Assembly (NCBI RefSeq): GCF_002763455.1
Contig: NZ_NIXK01000006.1
Location: forward strand, 62,001 to 126,000
Direction: 5' to 3'
Origin: Lentibacillus sediminis
Lineage (GTDB): Bacteria; Bacillota; Bacilli; Bacillales; Amphibacillaceae
DNA length: 64,000 nucleotides
Position 1 is the stretch's first letter. Each line of letters starts with the position of its first letter. The position numbers were made by a program, and so were the translations under genes. A model generated the notes under the pieces. The model was not told the DNA's origin. It was given only the letters and a program-made list of their open reading frames with translations, and did not search any database. This document shows positions 1-9,889 of the stretch, in pieces.

Positions 1-759
1 CTGATCAGGCACCACTTCCTTTACCGTGCCAATTTGCAGACCAGCCGGAAAAACACCGCCCATGCCGGAAGAAACAACCAGCTCACCTTCTTGCAGCTCA
101 TCCTCTGATTCTTCAATAATCCGGAACATAAGTGAACTGCTCTCTTCGTCATATCCTTCGATCATGCCGTTTATATCCTGACCTTCTTCCCGGGAGATCG
201 TAGCAGATATCCGGTTCAGCTGATCAAACCCGGTAAGCAGCTGCACATTCGCTGTGTAGTCTGAAGCGGTCTGGATTTTGCCAACCATCCCCTCGGCAGT
301 AATTACCGCCATGTTGGATCTCACACCGTCTTGTTCCCCTTTATTGATGGTGATCTGCTCCACCCATTGCTCCGGCGAACGGGAAATCACGGTCGCCTGG
401 ATCGGATTAAAATCACGGATCGATTCGGAATCAATCATTTCCATGGTGCTGCGCAATTCATCATTTTCTTCTCTTAGTTCCTGCACCTCGTAAATTAATC
501 CGCTGTATTCAGCAATTTTTTCTTTCAAAAGTTCATTTTGTTCGTACGTATCGCGAATATCATCCAGATTGGAGAAAAAACCTGTTACATAATTCACCGG
601 AGTATGGATGATGTTCTGAACAAAACCGACGGAATCATTTAAGAAATCTTCCACCGCCGTAAGATTTTCCCTGTCTCTGAGAGAAAATCCGATCAGTACG
701 ACAAGTACAATAAATCCTATCAGTAAAACAAACAAGCGTTTTTTTCGTAAAAATGACAT
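1..759 (-). CDS. mreC: MreC, rod-shape determining protein (C-terminus outside window)
   Basis: MreC is a bitopic membrane scaffold that links cytoplasmic MreB to the lateral-wall synthesis complex. The 253 visible codons are open. They begin with a basic MSFLRKKR tail, then a single hydrophobic segment at about residues 9-26, a coiled-coil-like stretch around residues 75-105 (EKIAEYSGLIYEVQELREE), and the start of the extracytoplasmic beta domain. The start ATG at 759 follows a weak AGTAGGTG ribosome site and lies 12 nt after the mreB stop, the usual mreBC order. The gene runs off the left edge, so mreD cannot be seen. Confidence 0.93.
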   Translation of the reverse strand, partial: MSFLRKKRLFVLLIGFIVLVVLIGFSLRDRENLTAVEDFLNDSVGFVQNIIHTPVNYVTGFFSNLDDIRDTYEQNELLKEKIAEYSGLIYEVQELREENDELRSTMEMIDSESIRDFNPIQATVISRSPEQWVEQITINKGEQDGVRSNMAVITAEGMVGKIQTASDYTANVQLLTGFDQLNRISATISREEGQDINGMIEGYDEESSSLMFRIIEESEDELQEGELVVSSGMGGVFPAGLQIGTVKEVVPDQ

Positions 760-771
760 TTCTGCACCTAC

Positions 772-1812
772 TTAATCGATGGACGGACGGGATGAAACAT
801 TGGGATGTGCACGGAAATGCTGTACATAATCCAGAGATTTTCCTGTTCCGATCGCTACACTGTCCAATGGTTCATCCGTTACAAATACTGGTATTTTCGT
901 CGCGTCACTAATAACTTGATCTATCTTTCGCAAAAGGGCACCGCCGCCTGAGAGTACTATGCCGCGGTCCATAATATCTGCCGCCAGTTCAGGAGGTGTG
1001 CTTTCCAGGGTATTTTTCACTGCTTCTACAATCGAATCAACGGTATCCTTTACCGCTCCGGCAACTTCCTCCGGGGTGATGGTGATGGTCTTCGGCAAGC
1101 CTGTCAGTAAGTCGCGGCCGCGGACATCCAGCTCTTGAAGACCCGTCACATCGCCAGCTGAACCAATATCCATTTTAATGGATTCCGCTGAGCGTTCACC
1201 AATCATCAGTCCATACTGTTTGCGGATATAGCTGGTGACAGCCTCATCCATTTCATCCCCGGCAGTGCGGATCGACTGACTGGTGACAATTCCGCCAAGC
1301 GAAATCACCGCGACCTCCGTGGTTCCCCCTCCGATATCAACAATCATACTGCCTGTTGGCTCCCAGACCGGCAGACCAGCCCCAATCGCCGCGGCAAATG
1401 GTTCGGCAATCGGAAATGCGTCCTTGGCCCCTGCCTGTTTCGATGCATCCACCACGGCACGTTCTTCCACCATCGTGATTCCTGAAGGCACGCAAACCAT
1501 CACATTGGGCTTTCTGGCAAAGAAAGAGCGGTTCCGCATAGCTTTTTTTATATAATATTTAATCATGACCGCGGTCGTATCATAATCGGCAATGACCCCG
1601 TCTTTCATCGGCCGGATCACTGAAATATTCCCCGGTGTTCTGCCTATCATGTTCCTGGCCTGCTTTCCCACTGCCTCAACTGCCCCGGTCTCTTTGTTTT
1701 TGGCAACAACCGTCGGCTCTCTCAGCACAACTCCTTTTCCTTTTACAAAAACAAGGGTATTAGCCGTTCCCAAATCAATTCCTAAATCCTGTGAAAAATT
1801 AAAGATCCCCAA
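772..1812 (-). CDS. mreB: MreB, actin-like rod-shape protein
   Basis: MreB is an actin-fold ATPase that polymerises under the membrane and directs rod-shaped wall growth. The 346-aa length is normal. Visible signatures are the phosphate-1 loop [13 protein letters not shown] (residues about 8-20), the phosphate-2 loop DIGGGTTEV (about 165-173) and the adenosine-motif GGGALL (about 290). Together with mreC just downstream it forms the start of the mreBCD unit. Upstream it is separated from radC by a 327-bp gap that holds a short repeat element. MreBH or Mbl paralogy cannot be excluded from sequence alone, but the mreC and radC neighbours favour MreB. Confidence 0.97.
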   Translation of the reverse strand: MGIFNFSQDLGIDLGTANTLVFVKGKGVVLREPTVVAKNKETGAVEAVGKQARNMIGRTPGNISVIRPMKDGVIADYDTTAVMIKYYIKKAMRNRSFFARKPNVMVCVPSGITMVEERAVVDASKQAGAKDAFPIAEPFAAAIGAGLPVWEPTGSMIVDIGGGTTEVAVISLGGIVTSQSIRTAGDEMDEAVTSYIRKQYGLMIGERSAESIKMDIGSAGDVTGLQELDVRGRDLLTGLPKTITITPEEVAGAVKDTVDSIVEAVKNTLESTPPELAADIMDRGIVLSGGGALLRKIDQVISDATKIPVFVTDEPLDSVAIGTGKSLDYVQHFRAHPNVSSRPSID

Positions 1813-1891
1813 AAATATCTCCCTCTCCCGGACGCGTTTCGTTTATCATCGGTAAGTTTTTTATGTAAATGAAATCTATACAGTTACTTTT

Positions 1892-2023
1892 CGCTTTTGT
1901 TGGCCAGCTCCAGCGCTAAAGCTGTGTGGACTTCCCTCACCTCTGTACGATAAGTCTACATCGGCTCGCTGGGCTGGCTCAGTCCAGCCCATACGTCGCT
2001 AACCGGGTGCTTCCGCTTTTGTT
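1892..2023. repeat. short interspersed element with internal hairpin
   Basis: About 130 bp in the mreB-radC gap, bounded by direct copies of CGCTTTTGTT at 1892-1901 and 2014-2023. Inside is a perfect 7-bp hairpin, GGGCTGG/CCAGCCC, near 1970-1990, and a GC-rich body unlike the AT-rich flanks. I see no coding potential or ribosome site. It resembles small non-autonomous repeats common in Bacillaceae intergenic regions, but this window has only one copy. The rest of the 1813-2139 gap contains nothing I recognise besides the mreB upstream region. Confidence 0.5.
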
Positions 2024-2139
2024 CTAATCTATCACAGAAAGTCCAATAAGCGCCACTTTCAATGAACTATCGAAAAATGGCGCTGACTTGTGGAAGTCTC
2101 CTATATAATTATACGAAAAAAAAAGCAAAATAGATAGTG

Positions 2140-2829
2140 TTACAGATAGCCTTTTTCCTTTAAAGAGACAAATTTTCTGTTGCCGATGACTAAATGGTCC
2201 AAAAGTTCGATGCCGATCATTTTTCCGGATTCGGACAGGCGCCGGGTTACATGGATATCTTCCTGGGATGGAGAAGGGTCTCCGGAAGGGTGATTATGGG
2301 CAACGATAATTGAAGCAGCGGAGCGTTTTACCGCTTCCCGGAACACTTCACGCGGGTGAACAATGGATGCGTTCAGGCTGCCAATAAAAATTGTCTGACG
2401 GTGGATAATCTGATTTTTCGTGTTGAGAAACAGTGCGACAAAATGCTCCTGATTAAGACTGCGCATCTCTTCCATAATATAGTCGGCCCCGTCTTCCGGT
2501 GAGCGGATTACATAACTGTCATCGGGTCTGTACTGATGCATCCGCTTGCCAAGCTCAATTGCCGACAGCAGGAGAACCCCTTTGGCACTGCCGATTCCTT
2601 TAATTGCCATCAGTTCCTCAATCGTGGCATCCCCGAGCAGTTTCAGGCCTTCGAAATGCATCAGCACCCTATGGGACAAAGCGGTGACCGGTTCTTCTCT
2701 GGTGCCGCTACCCAGAAGGATGGCCAGCAGCTCCTGGTTTGACAGATGAGCAGCGCCGTTTTTTAAGAGACGCTCCCTGGGACGGTCCTCTTTTGGTACA
2801 TCCTTAATCATAATCGATGATACTTCCAT
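2140..2829 (-). CDS. radC: RadC family protein (JAB/MPN domain)
   Basis: RadC-family protein of 229 aa. It has an N-terminal UPF0758 helix-hairpin-helix region (MAIKGIGSAKG, about residues 70-80) and a C-terminal JAB/MPN metalloprotease-like domain. The zinc motif HNHPSGDPSPSQED is visible near residues 177-190, preceded by an upstream catalytic-type Glu. The historical link to recombination repair is unsupported in other bacteria, so the cellular role is open. Start at 2829 is chosen because GGAGGG sits 5-6 nt upstream; a second Met at residue 7 lacks one. It lies between mreB and spoIIB as in B. subtilis, but maf, which normally sits next to it there, is absent. Confidence 0.93.
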   Translation of the reverse strand: MEVSSIMIKDVPKEDRPRERLLKNGAAHLSNQELLAILLGSGTREEPVTALSHRVLMHFEGLKLLGDATIEELMAIKGIGSAKGVLLLSAIELGKRMHQYRPDDSYVIRSPEDGADYIMEEMRSLNQEHFVALFLNTKNQIIHRQTIFIGSLNASIVHPREVFREAVKRSAASIIVAHNHPSGDPSPSQEDIHVTRRLSESGKMIGIELLDHLVIGNRKFVSLKEKGYL

Positions 2830-3073
2830 ATTTGCCCTCCTTCGCTATACTAAATAATAGCTTAGCGTGCAGGAGAGAAAGTGACAAATCACTAAAATTG
2901 TATTTTTCGCTTGTCAGCACACTCTATTACGGCAAAACCTTCTGGGAAAAATGCTGTTTTCTGAAAGGAAATACTTGTTAAAATGCAAAATTATCTATTT
3001 CTGAGGATTTTTTCGCGGATTAACAGATAGTAGGCCCCATGCGAGGGTGGGACCCACTAAATGAGGTTTCACT

Positions 3074-3946
3074 CTATTCCGCCATGGTTGATTGCTTAAA
3101 CTGCTGCCATAACTGAAGCAGAACATTTTGGGCTTCGAGACCGCTTGCCTGCTGCATTCGTGCCTGAGCATCGGCTGTAGCTTCATACAGGCCTGTAATC
3201 CGCTCACTGTCTTGCGGATACGTTTCCATCAGTTCTTCCCAGCCGGCTCCTGTAAACACCTCTTCACTACCCAGTCCCTGAAGAGAAGTTTCCCAGCTCT
3301 CGCGGAAGCCCTGCAGCCATTCCTGCTCACTGGAAGTCAACTCTATCTCCTGGGCAGGTGTAGCCCATTCTTTCACATAAATATCAAATTCATAGGTTTC
3401 CAGCTGTTGAGCTGATTGTTTTGCCTGTTCTTCTGTTGCTCCTATGCCGGCAAGCAGGAAGAATTGCCCATCGCGTTCCCAGATGACCGTCGGTAAACCG
3501 GCAGCTTCGAATTTGCCTGCCCACTCCTCGGCATTTTCCATGCCCGAAAAGACACCGGCCTGCAGTACAAATGCTTCGATCGCTTCTATAGCTGCTGACG
3601 TCCCTTCCCCGGCAGCTGCACCAGACGCTTCATCTCCTCCCGTTAATGCAGGCACTTCACCGGAGGTACCCTGGGCCGAATCTTCATCCATATTGACAAA
3701 CATGTTTAACATAATCACACCGAGGACAGTACCTGTCATAATTGCGGAAAATACAGCGACCAACACCGGAACGATCGGACGTTGGTCCTTCCCTTTTTTT
3801 CCTAAGCCTTTTTTGCTTCCTAACTTACGCATGAAGCTGGGGATCGTTATTTTCCCTGCCCCCTCCACAGCTGCTGCCTGTTCATCTTTTGTTTTGTTTT
3901 CATAAAGTTTCACATGTTCGCTTTCCTGTTTGATTTCTTTATCCAT
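3074..3946 (-). CDS. spoIIB: SpoIIB-like sporulation protein with SPOR domain
   Basis: In B. subtilis SpoIIB localises to the sporulation septum and helps it thin during engulfment. This 290-aa protein has a charged cytoplasmic N-terminus, one membrane span at about residues 57-83, an acidic Ala/Gly-rich linker, and a SPOR-like fold around residues 125-185 (FVLQAGVFSGMENAEEWAGK ... FFLLAGIGATEEQA). Sequence outside the TM and SPOR parts is poorly conserved in this family, so position is important evidence: it sits between radC and folC, exactly where spoIIB is in B. subtilis. The comC gene normally between spoIIB and folC is missing. Confidence 0.82.
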   Translation of the reverse strand: MDKEIKQESEHVKLYENKTKDEQAAAVEGAGKITIPSFMRKLGSKKGLGKKGKDQRPIVPVLVAVFSAIMTGTVLGVIMLNMFVNMDEDSAQGTSGEVPALTGGDEASGAAAGEGTSAAIEAIEAFVLQAGVFSGMENAEEWAGKFEAAGLPTVIWERDGQFFLLAGIGATEEQAKQSAQQLETYEFDIYVKEWATPAQEIELTSSEQEWLQGFRESWETSLQGLGSEEVFTGAGWEELMETYPQDSERITGLYEATADAQARMQQASGLEAQNVLLQLWQQFKQSTMAE

Positions 3947-4065
3947 CTTGGGATCCCCTCCTGTGCCAATTCTAGCTTCACTCTAGCACAGGAAGTATAA
4001 AAAGTAAGACGAATGCTGTCATTGCAAGAGAAAATCGTTCAACAGGATATGCTGTTTTTCTCAGG

Positions 4066-5328
4066 TTAAAAAAATAAGCTCCGCACCCGGGCAAGAAAAT
4101 GAAGCGATCCTGTCAGGAAATAACCGTGCTGAGGATGACAAATCGTCTGCTTGATTGCTTCGCGCCAGTCGGACACGGCATACTTTCTCTGTCCAGGAGT
4201 GCGCTGATACAGCTCTTCAGCACTGGCTGCCCGCGGGTGGTCAAATGTTGTCAGCGTCACAGAAGAAAAATTCCTGCTGAGTGCTGCCAGCATTGGGTCC
4301 AGCTCTTTATCGGCAAACGCGGCAAAAATCACATGGTGTTCCTTCTCTGGGTAATGCTCCTTTACCGCTTTAATAAACGCCTCGATTCCAGCGGGATTAT
4401 GCGCCCCGTCGGCAATAACAAGCGGCTGCTGCTTCAGCATTTCGAATCTGCCAGGCAAAACTGCACGCCTGAAGGATGCACGCACCAGTTCCATATTCAA
4501 CCGAAGTCCCTGCTCCTTAAGCAAGGTAAGTGCCATATAAGCAAGGCTAGCATTATGCAGCTGATGCTCCCCCTGCATGCCAATAACCAGCTCCTGTTTC
4601 GGATATCCGATTGCTCCCCATATCGCTCGTCCTCGTCCTGTTTGTTGAAAATAGACATCACTGCCCAATTGCCAGCATACCGCTTCCTGGCGTTTCGCTT
4701 CCTGCTCCACCACATCACGCGCCTCTTTATCCATCTTTCCTGCAATCACCGGCACATCAGGCTTGATAATCCCTGCTTTATGGGAAGCAATTTCTGATGT
4801 TGTTTCGCCTAAAAAGCTGCTATGATCCTTGGCGATATTTGTTATAATAGACAAAATGGGCACGAAACAGTTTGTCGTATCTTCCCGGCCGCCCATACCC
4901 GCTTCGATCAGCGCAATATCGGTGTACCGGGAAAAATAAAGGATAGCGAGCGCAGTAAGAATTTCGAACTCCGTCGGCGCCGAGTCTTCCGCATCCAGAT
5001 GTCGGATGGCGGGAAGCAGTTCGTTAAGACATTGCAGAAACGCTTCTTCTGCAATCGGCTGATTGTTAAGCAGAATATGCCCAGGGAGTCCGGCCAAACT
5101 CGGGGAAGTAAAAACACCAACCTGGTAGCCATTCGCCATGAAACCATGACTGATAAAATTCACCGTGGAGCCTTTGCCATTTGTCCCGGCAACATGGACC
5201 GCACGGAGTTTATCCTGCGGGTTATCCACCAGCTGCAGCAGTTTCCTGATGCGCTCCAGGCCTGGTTTTATCCCCAGCAATTTTCTGCTTGCAAAAAAAC
5301 GTTCTGCTTCATCATACTGTTCAAACAT
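4066..5328 (-). CDS. folC: FolC, folylpolyglutamate/dihydrofolate synthase
   Basis: FolC is a Mur-ligase-family enzyme that adds glutamates to folates and makes dihydrofolate from dihydropteroate. The P-loop VAGTNGKGST lies at residues 46-55, followed by SPSL and the central-domain DGAHNPAGI motif. Length with this start is 420 aa, near the family norm. An upstream in-frame extension to 5406 exists but starts in sequence unlike FolC and has no ribosome site. ATG 5328 begins MFEQYDEAERF, as in homologues, with a weak AAAGGGCTG upstream. It diverges from the ATP-grasp gene at 5384, leaving only 55 bp for two promoters. Confidence 0.95.
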   Translation of the reverse strand: MFEQYDEAERFFASRKLLGIKPGLERIRKLLQLVDNPQDKLRAVHVAGTNGKGSTVNFISHGFMANGYQVGVFTSPSLAGLPGHILLNNQPIAEEAFLQCLNELLPAIRHLDAEDSAPTEFEILTALAILYFSRYTDIALIEAGMGGREDTTNCFVPILSIITNIAKDHSSFLGETTSEIASHKAGIIKPDVPVIAGKMDKEARDVVEQEAKRQEAVCWQLGSDVYFQQTGRGRAIWGAIGYPKQELVIGMQGEHQLHNASLAYMALTLLKEQGLRLNMELVRASFRRAVLPGRFEMLKQQPLVIADGAHNPAGIEAFIKAVKEHYPEKEHHVIFAAFADKELDPMLAALSRNFSSVTLTTFDHPRAASAEELYQRTPGQRKYAVSDWREAIKQTICHPQHGYFLTGSLHFLARVRSLFF

Positions 5329-5383
5329 TGCACTCAGCCCTTTCATTAACCAAAGCCAAGTATAGCAGAAAGGACACCATGAC

Positions 5384-6304
5384 ATGAAAAAATTAGGATG
5401 GATCATTTATAACGGCAATTTATCCAGCGGCGGCAAATTTCTTGATTTTGCCGAATGGATTCAGCGGGCAGCTGCTAGAAAAAACAGCGAGGCCGTGATT
5501 TATAAGAACAATCAGCTGCTCAGCCTTCTGCAAACGAGCGGGCGCAGTCTCTTGCAAGATGGGGGCCCCGGCCTCCCTCATCAATTGCCCGATTATGTGT
5601 TTTTTGCCGATAAAGACATTTACCTGGCCAGACAACTGGAAGCAATAGGAGTGAGAGTATTTAACAGTGCAGATGCCATTGCCAATAGCGATGATAAAAT
5701 CACCAGCTATCAATTGCTCGCCGCACGTAAGCTGCCAGTCCCTAAAACGCTAATTGCACCGAAAGTCTTTCCGCGCGGCAGCATGGATGATCAGACAATA
5801 CAGACAGCCGTCCGGCAGCTGGGCTTGCCGATGATTCTAAAAGAGGCATTCGGATCCTTCGGGCAGCAGGTTTATCTGGTAAATACGGAAGACGAGCTGC
5901 AGAGAAAAGTCCATGAGCTGCGCGGGAAGGCATTTGTCTTCCAGGAATTCATGGTCTCCAGTTATGGAAAAGATATCCGCTTGCATGTCGTCGGGGACGA
6001 GGTGTCAGCTGCCATGAAACGCCGGGCAAGAGATGATTTCCGGGCGAATGTAACCGCAGGCGGAATAACGGAGGCTTATACGCCTACTCAGGCTGAAACG
6101 GATATCGCGATTTCTGCAGCGCGAGCGGTAGGAGCGGACATTGCCGGAGTGGACTTATTGTTTGGGCCGGATGGTGAGCCGATCATCTGTGAAATCAATT
6201 CCAACGCCCATATCCGCAACATGTATGAATGCACCGGGATCAATGTGGCTGATGCCATCATGAATTATATCCTTGCCGTATTGAAGGAAGATGTGCATGT
6301 ATAA
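5384..6304 (+). CDS. RimK-family ATP-grasp ligase, first of a pair
   Basis: 306-aa ATP-grasp enzyme of the RimK/LysX type. It probably joins an amino acid (often glutamate) to a carboxylate on a protein, peptide or cofactor through an acyl-phosphate. The N-terminal Rossmann-like part starts MKKLGWIIYNGNL. The ATP-binding region GLPMILKEAFGSFGQQ is near residue 150, the RimK motif DDFRANVTAGG near 215-225, and the metal-binding CEINSN near 270. The start is ATG 5384, with AAGGA 9 nt upstream. It overlaps or abuts the next, homologous gene. The acceptor substrate cannot be read from sequence; the adjacent folC makes a pterin or folate target possible but unproven. Confidence 0.8.
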   Translation: MKKLGWIIYNGNLSSGGKFLDFAEWIQRAAARKNSEAVIYKNNQLLSLLQTSGRSLLQDGGPGLPHQLPDYVFFADKDIYLARQLEAIGVRVFNSADAIANSDDKITSYQLLAARKLPVPKTLIAPKVFPRGSMDDQTIQTAVRQLGLPMILKEAFGSFGQQVYLVNTEDELQRKVHELRGKAFVFQEFMVSSYGKDIRLHVVGDEVSAAMKRRARDDFRANVTAGGITEAYTPTQAETDIAISAARAVGADIAGVDLLFGPDGEPIICEINSNAHIRNMYECTGINVADAIMNYILAVLKEDVHV

Positions 6305-7157
6305 TAGAAAACATGGCTGGCTGATTTACCAGGAAAAAGATGCCGCTGATAATGCCTCCTACATTACCTGGATGATCGAAGAAGCAGAGCGTGCAGAACT
6401 GTCGCTTGAATTGGTGCTGAGAGAAGAGATGACCATTGGGATCCGCGGCGGGGAGCGTGAGACGAGCGTTCCCGGCAAAGAACCAGCAGACTTTGCAATT
6501 GTCCGCACGGTGGACCCGTTCTTGAGTCAGCATCTGGAAGCTTCTGGGATTCCTGTTTTTAACTCAAGCGTGCTCGCGCGGATCGCCAATGACAAGGCAC
6601 TCACCCATCACTATATGCTCAATCTCGGCATCCCGATGGTCGCCACGTTCTTTTATCCAAAAGCAATCAAACCGGATATTCCTCCGCTTTTCTTTCCATT
6701 TGTATGGAAAGGAACAACGGGAAGGGGCGGGAAGCAGGTAAAATGGATAGGAGGTGCAAATGACTGGCAGGAGTTTCGCGACGCTCCTATTCATGAAGAT
6801 TACCTCTTGCAGGCCTGTGATGTGCAGCTGGGAAAAGATGTCCGTGTATTTGTGATAGGGAGTGAGATCATCGCCGCGGTACTCAGGGAGAACATGAGCG
6901 ATTTTCGAGCCAACTATAAACTTGGCGGTACGGCCCGTTTATATGAGCTAAAACCCCATGAGCGGCAAATGGTCGATACAATTATCCAGCATTTCCCAGC
7001 GGATATGGCGGGGATTGATTTTTTGATAGGCTACGATGGGGAGCTTCTTTTTAATGAGCTTGAGGATGTGGTCGGCTCCCGGACACTGAGTGCGGTCAGT
7101 GATATTAATATTGTCCGCAGGTATATCTGTCATATTAAACGAAAACTGGAATCCTAA
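6297..7157 (+). CDS. RimK-like ATP-grasp ligase, second of a pair (divergent metal motif)
   Basis: 286-aa paralogue of the preceding gene, translated in another frame with an 8-nt overlap. ATG 6297 is preferred over 6291 because GAAGGAAG ends at 6290, giving 6-nt spacing. The ATP-grasp core is visible: VWKGTTGRGGKQV near residue 140, VQLGKDVRVFVIGSE, and SDFRANYKLGGTARL. The usual acidic metal-binding signature is altered to NELEDVVGSRTL, where the first gene has CEINSN, suggesting a different substrate or a regulatory or partner role. Translational coupling implies the two proteins act together. A strong bidirectional terminator follows. Confidence 0.77.
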   Translation: MYNRKHGWLIYQEKDAADNASYITWMIEEAERAELSLELVLREEMTIGIRGGERETSVPGKEPADFAIVRTVDPFLSQHLEASGIPVFNSSVLARIANDKALTHHYMLNLGIPMVATFFYPKAIKPDIPPLFFPFVWKGTTGRGGKQVKWIGGANDWQEFRDAPIHEDYLLQACDVQLGKDVRVFVIGSEIIAAVLRENMSDFRANYKLGGTARLYELKPHERQMVDTIIQHFPADMAGIDFLIGYDGELLFNELEDVVGSRTLSAVSDINIVRRYICHIKRKLES

Positions 7158-7161
7158 ACAG

Positions 7162-7204
7162 AAAGCGGAATTTCACGGGCTTCCATCCCGTGAAATTCCG
7201 CTTT
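7162..7204. terminator. bidirectional terminator between ATP-grasp pair and valS
   Basis: An 18-bp perfect stem (AAAGCGGAATTTCACGGG and its complement) with a 7-nt loop, A-rich on the left and T-rich on the right. It can end the plus-strand ATP-grasp transcript and the minus-strand valS transcript. Confidence 0.9.
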
Positions 7205-7208
7205 AGTT

Positions 7209-9857
7209 TTACTGGTCTAATTCTGCAAGCCGGGCTTTTACTTTTGCCTGTTTCTCCCGATAATCTTGCAGTTTGTTCTTTTCTTCATCAACAACTGCCT
7301 GGGGCGCTTTGCTGACAAATCCTTCATTGGCCAGCTTTTTCTCCGCCCGGGTCACTTCTTTGTTCCATTTTTCCAGCTCATTTTCCAGCCGCTCCACCTC
7401 TTTGCCAATGTCAATCAGCCCTTCAAGCGGCAGGTAAACCTCCGCACCGGTGACTACCGCAGACATGGCTTTTTCCGGCACATCCACATCCAGTGCAATC
7501 GTCAGCTCGCTTGGATTGCAGAATCGTTCAAGGTAGTCGCGGTTTGCCTCCAGCTCTTGGACAACCTCCGCATTTTCTGCCTGAATCAGCAGCTTGATCT
7601 GTTTAGACATCGGGGTATCCACTTCTGCCCGGATATTTCTCACGGATTTGATGATCGAAACAAGACGCTTCATTTCCGCTGACGCTGCTTCGTCATGGAA
7701 GGAATTCTCCACTTCCGGCCAGGCGGCAACTGTGATCGAAGAACCTTCGTGCGGCAGCTGCTGCCAGATTTCTTCCGTGATATACGGCATATAAGGATGG
7801 AGCATCCGCATGGTCCGGTCAAATACATAGGCGAGCACAGAGCGGGTTGTATTCTTTCTTGCTTCATCTTCACCGTACAGTGGGAGTTTTGCCATTTCAA
7901 TATACCAGTCGCACAGTTCATCCCAAATGAAATTGTACAGATGGCGACCAGCTTCCCCGAATTCATATTTATTGGTATTCCTGGTCACCTGCTCAATCGT
8001 TTCATTCAGCCGGGTGAGGATCCATTTATCCGCCAGTGTTTTTTCTCCTGTCAGATCAATGTCCTGATAGGTAAATCCTTCCATATTCATTAAGGCAAAA
8101 CGGGAAGCATTCCAAACCTTATTGGCAAAATTCCACGTCGCTTCCACCTTTTCCCAATGAAAACGCAGATCCTGGCCTGGTGTCGACCCGGTCAGCAGGA
8201 AATAACGCAGGGAATCGGCCCCGTACTGCTCCACCACATCCATTGGGTCTACCCCGTTTCCAAGGGATTTGCTCATTTTCCTTCCTTCCGCGTCACGGAT
8301 CAGTCCATGGATCAGTACATCCTTAAATGGCCGTTTCCCGGTAAATTCCTTCGATTGGAAAATCATCCTTGCTACCCAGAAAGGGATAATGTCATAGCCT
8401 GTGACCAGCACATTGGTTGGGAAAAAGCGTTGATAATCTTCCGCTTCTTCATCCGGCCAGCCCATGGTGGAAAATGGCCACAGTGCGGAAGAGAACCACG
8501 TATCAAGAACATCTTCGTCCTGCTCCCAGTTCTCCGGATCTGCCGGCGCTTCTTTGCCGACATAGATTTCACCGGTCTCCTTATTGTACCAGGCAGGAAT
8601 CCGGTGGCCCCACCACAGCTGGCGGGAAATACACCAGTCGCGGATATTTTCCATCCAGTGCAAATAGGTCCGTTCAAACCGTTCCGGCACAAAATTTACT
8701 TTGTCTTTCTGCTGCTGCAAATTAATCGCCTGCTCGGCAAGCGGCTCCATCTTCACAAACCACTGGGTCGAGAGATAAGGTTCCACCACGGCACCGCTGC
8801 GCTCGGAATGGCCCACCTGATGCGTACGGTCTTCAATCTTAAACAAGACGCTTTCTTCCTGAAGGTCCTTGACAATCTGTTTGCGGCAATCAAAACGATC
8901 CAGCCCTGCGTATTTACCGGCATTTTCATTCATCGAACCATCTTCATTCATCACAAGGATACGCTTCAGCTGGTGGCGGTTGCCGATTTCAAAATCATTC
9001 GGATCATGTGCTGGCGTAATTTTCACCGCCCCGGAGCCGAGTTCCATATCCACATAGTCATCTGCCACGATTTCAATTTCTCTTTCGGTAATCGGCAAAA
9101 TAACCGTTTTTCCGATCAGATGCTGGTAGCGCTCATCTTTCGGATGCACCGCAACCGCAGTGTCGCCGAGCATCGTTTCCGGCCTGGTTGTCGCAATTTC
9201 AATCGTTTCCTCACTATCTTTGATCGGATAACGCATATGGTAGAATTTACCCTCTACCTCTTCGTAGATCACCTCAATGTCGGAGAGCGCCGTCTGTGTC
9301 GCCGGATCCCAGTTGATAATATACTCGCCGCGGTAAATTAGACCCTTCTCATACAAGTTGATAAACACTTCGTTAACAGCATCAGACAATCCTTTGTCCA
9401 GGGTAAACCGCTCTCTCGAATAATCGAGTCCAAGCCCGAGGTTTTCCCACTGGGAACGGATAAAGTCGGCATATTCTCCCTTCCATTCCCAAGCTTTTTC
9501 GAGAAATTTCTCCCGGCCCAGTTCATGAGGATTTGTACCCTGTTCTTTTAATTTTGCAGCCACTTTCGCCTGTGTGGCAATGCCCGCATGGTCCATGCCA
9601 GGCAGCCAGAGAACATCATAGCCCTGCATGCGCTTCATTCGGGAAATGGTATCCTGCATCGTCAAGTCCCAGGCATGCCCTAGATGCAGTCTGCCGGTTA
9701 CATTCGGCGGCGGGATAACGATCGTAAATGGTTCCTTATCCGGGTCCCCTGCCGCTTCAAAATATTTGCCCTCCAGCCAGAAGCGGTAACGGTTTTTTTC
9801 CACTGTCTGCGGCTGGTATTTCGGGGGCAGTGAAGGTTGTTGCTTGCTGTCACTCAT
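7209..9857 (-). CDS. valS: valyl-tRNA synthetase
   Basis: Class I aminoacyl-tRNA synthetase charging tRNA-Val, with CP1 editing of mischarged threonine. The 882-aa length is typical. The HIGH-class motif HLGHAWD is at residues 58-64, the editing domain has [17 protein letters not shown] around 225-240, and the KMSKS loop [14 protein letters not shown] is near 525. The C-terminus is the long coiled-coil arm of ValRS (about 815-882). GGAGGCTGATTAAC precedes ATG 9857. Upstream lies a T-box leader, so expression responds to uncharged tRNA-Val. Confidence 0.98.
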   Translation of the reverse strand: MSDSKQQPSLPPKYQPQTVEKNRYRFWLEGKYFEAAGDPDKEPFTIVIPPPNVTGRLHLGHAWDLTMQDTISRMKRMQGYDVLWLPGMDHAGIATQAKVAAKLKEQGTNPHELGREKFLEKAWEWKGEYADFIRSQWENLGLGLDYSRERFTLDKGLSDAVNEVFINLYEKGLIYRGEYIINWDPATQTALSDIEVIYEEVEGKFYHMRYPIKDSEETIEIATTRPETMLGDTAVAVHPKDERYQHLIGKTVILPITEREIEIVADDYVDMELGSGAVKITPAHDPNDFEIGNRHQLKRILVMNEDGSMNENAGKYAGLDRFDCRKQIVKDLQEESVLFKIEDRTHQVGHSERSGAVVEPYLSTQWFVKMEPLAEQAINLQQQKDKVNFVPERFERTYLHWMENIRDWCISRQLWWGHRIPAWYNKETGEIYVGKEAPADPENWEQDEDVLDTWFSSALWPFSTMGWPDEEAEDYQRFFPTNVLVTGYDIIPFWVARMIFQSKEFTGKRPFKDVLIHGLIRDAEGRKMSKSLGNGVDPMDVVEQYGADSLRYFLLTGSTPGQDLRFHWEKVEATWNFANKVWNASRFALMNMEGFTYQDIDLTGEKTLADKWILTRLNETIEQVTRNTNKYEFGEAGRHLYNFIWDELCDWYIEMAKLPLYGEDEARKNTTRSVLAYVFDRTMRMLHPYMPYITEEIWQQLPHEGSSITVAAWPEVENSFHDEAASAEMKRLVSIIKSVRNIRAEVDTPMSKQIKLLIQAENAEVVQELEANRDYLERFCNPSELTIALDVDVPEKAMSAVVTGAEVYLPLEGLIDIGKEVERLENELEKWNKEVTRAEKKLANEGFVSKAPQAVVDEEKNKLQDYREKQAKVKARLAELDQ

Positions 9858-9889
9858 GTTAATCAGCCTCCTGTTATTGTTCAGAAATT

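Noticed and set aside
2995-3207. 70-aa minus-strand frame after spoIIB
   Set aside because: Overlaps the 3' end of spoIIB in another frame and has no ribosome site. Its tail GPTLAWGLLSVNPRK looks repeat-derived, so a small repeat at 2995-3070 is possible but not shown.
8157-9341. 394-aa open frame on the plus strand
   Set aside because: Entirely antisense to valS, low-complexity His/Phe composition typical of a shadow frame, no ribosome site.
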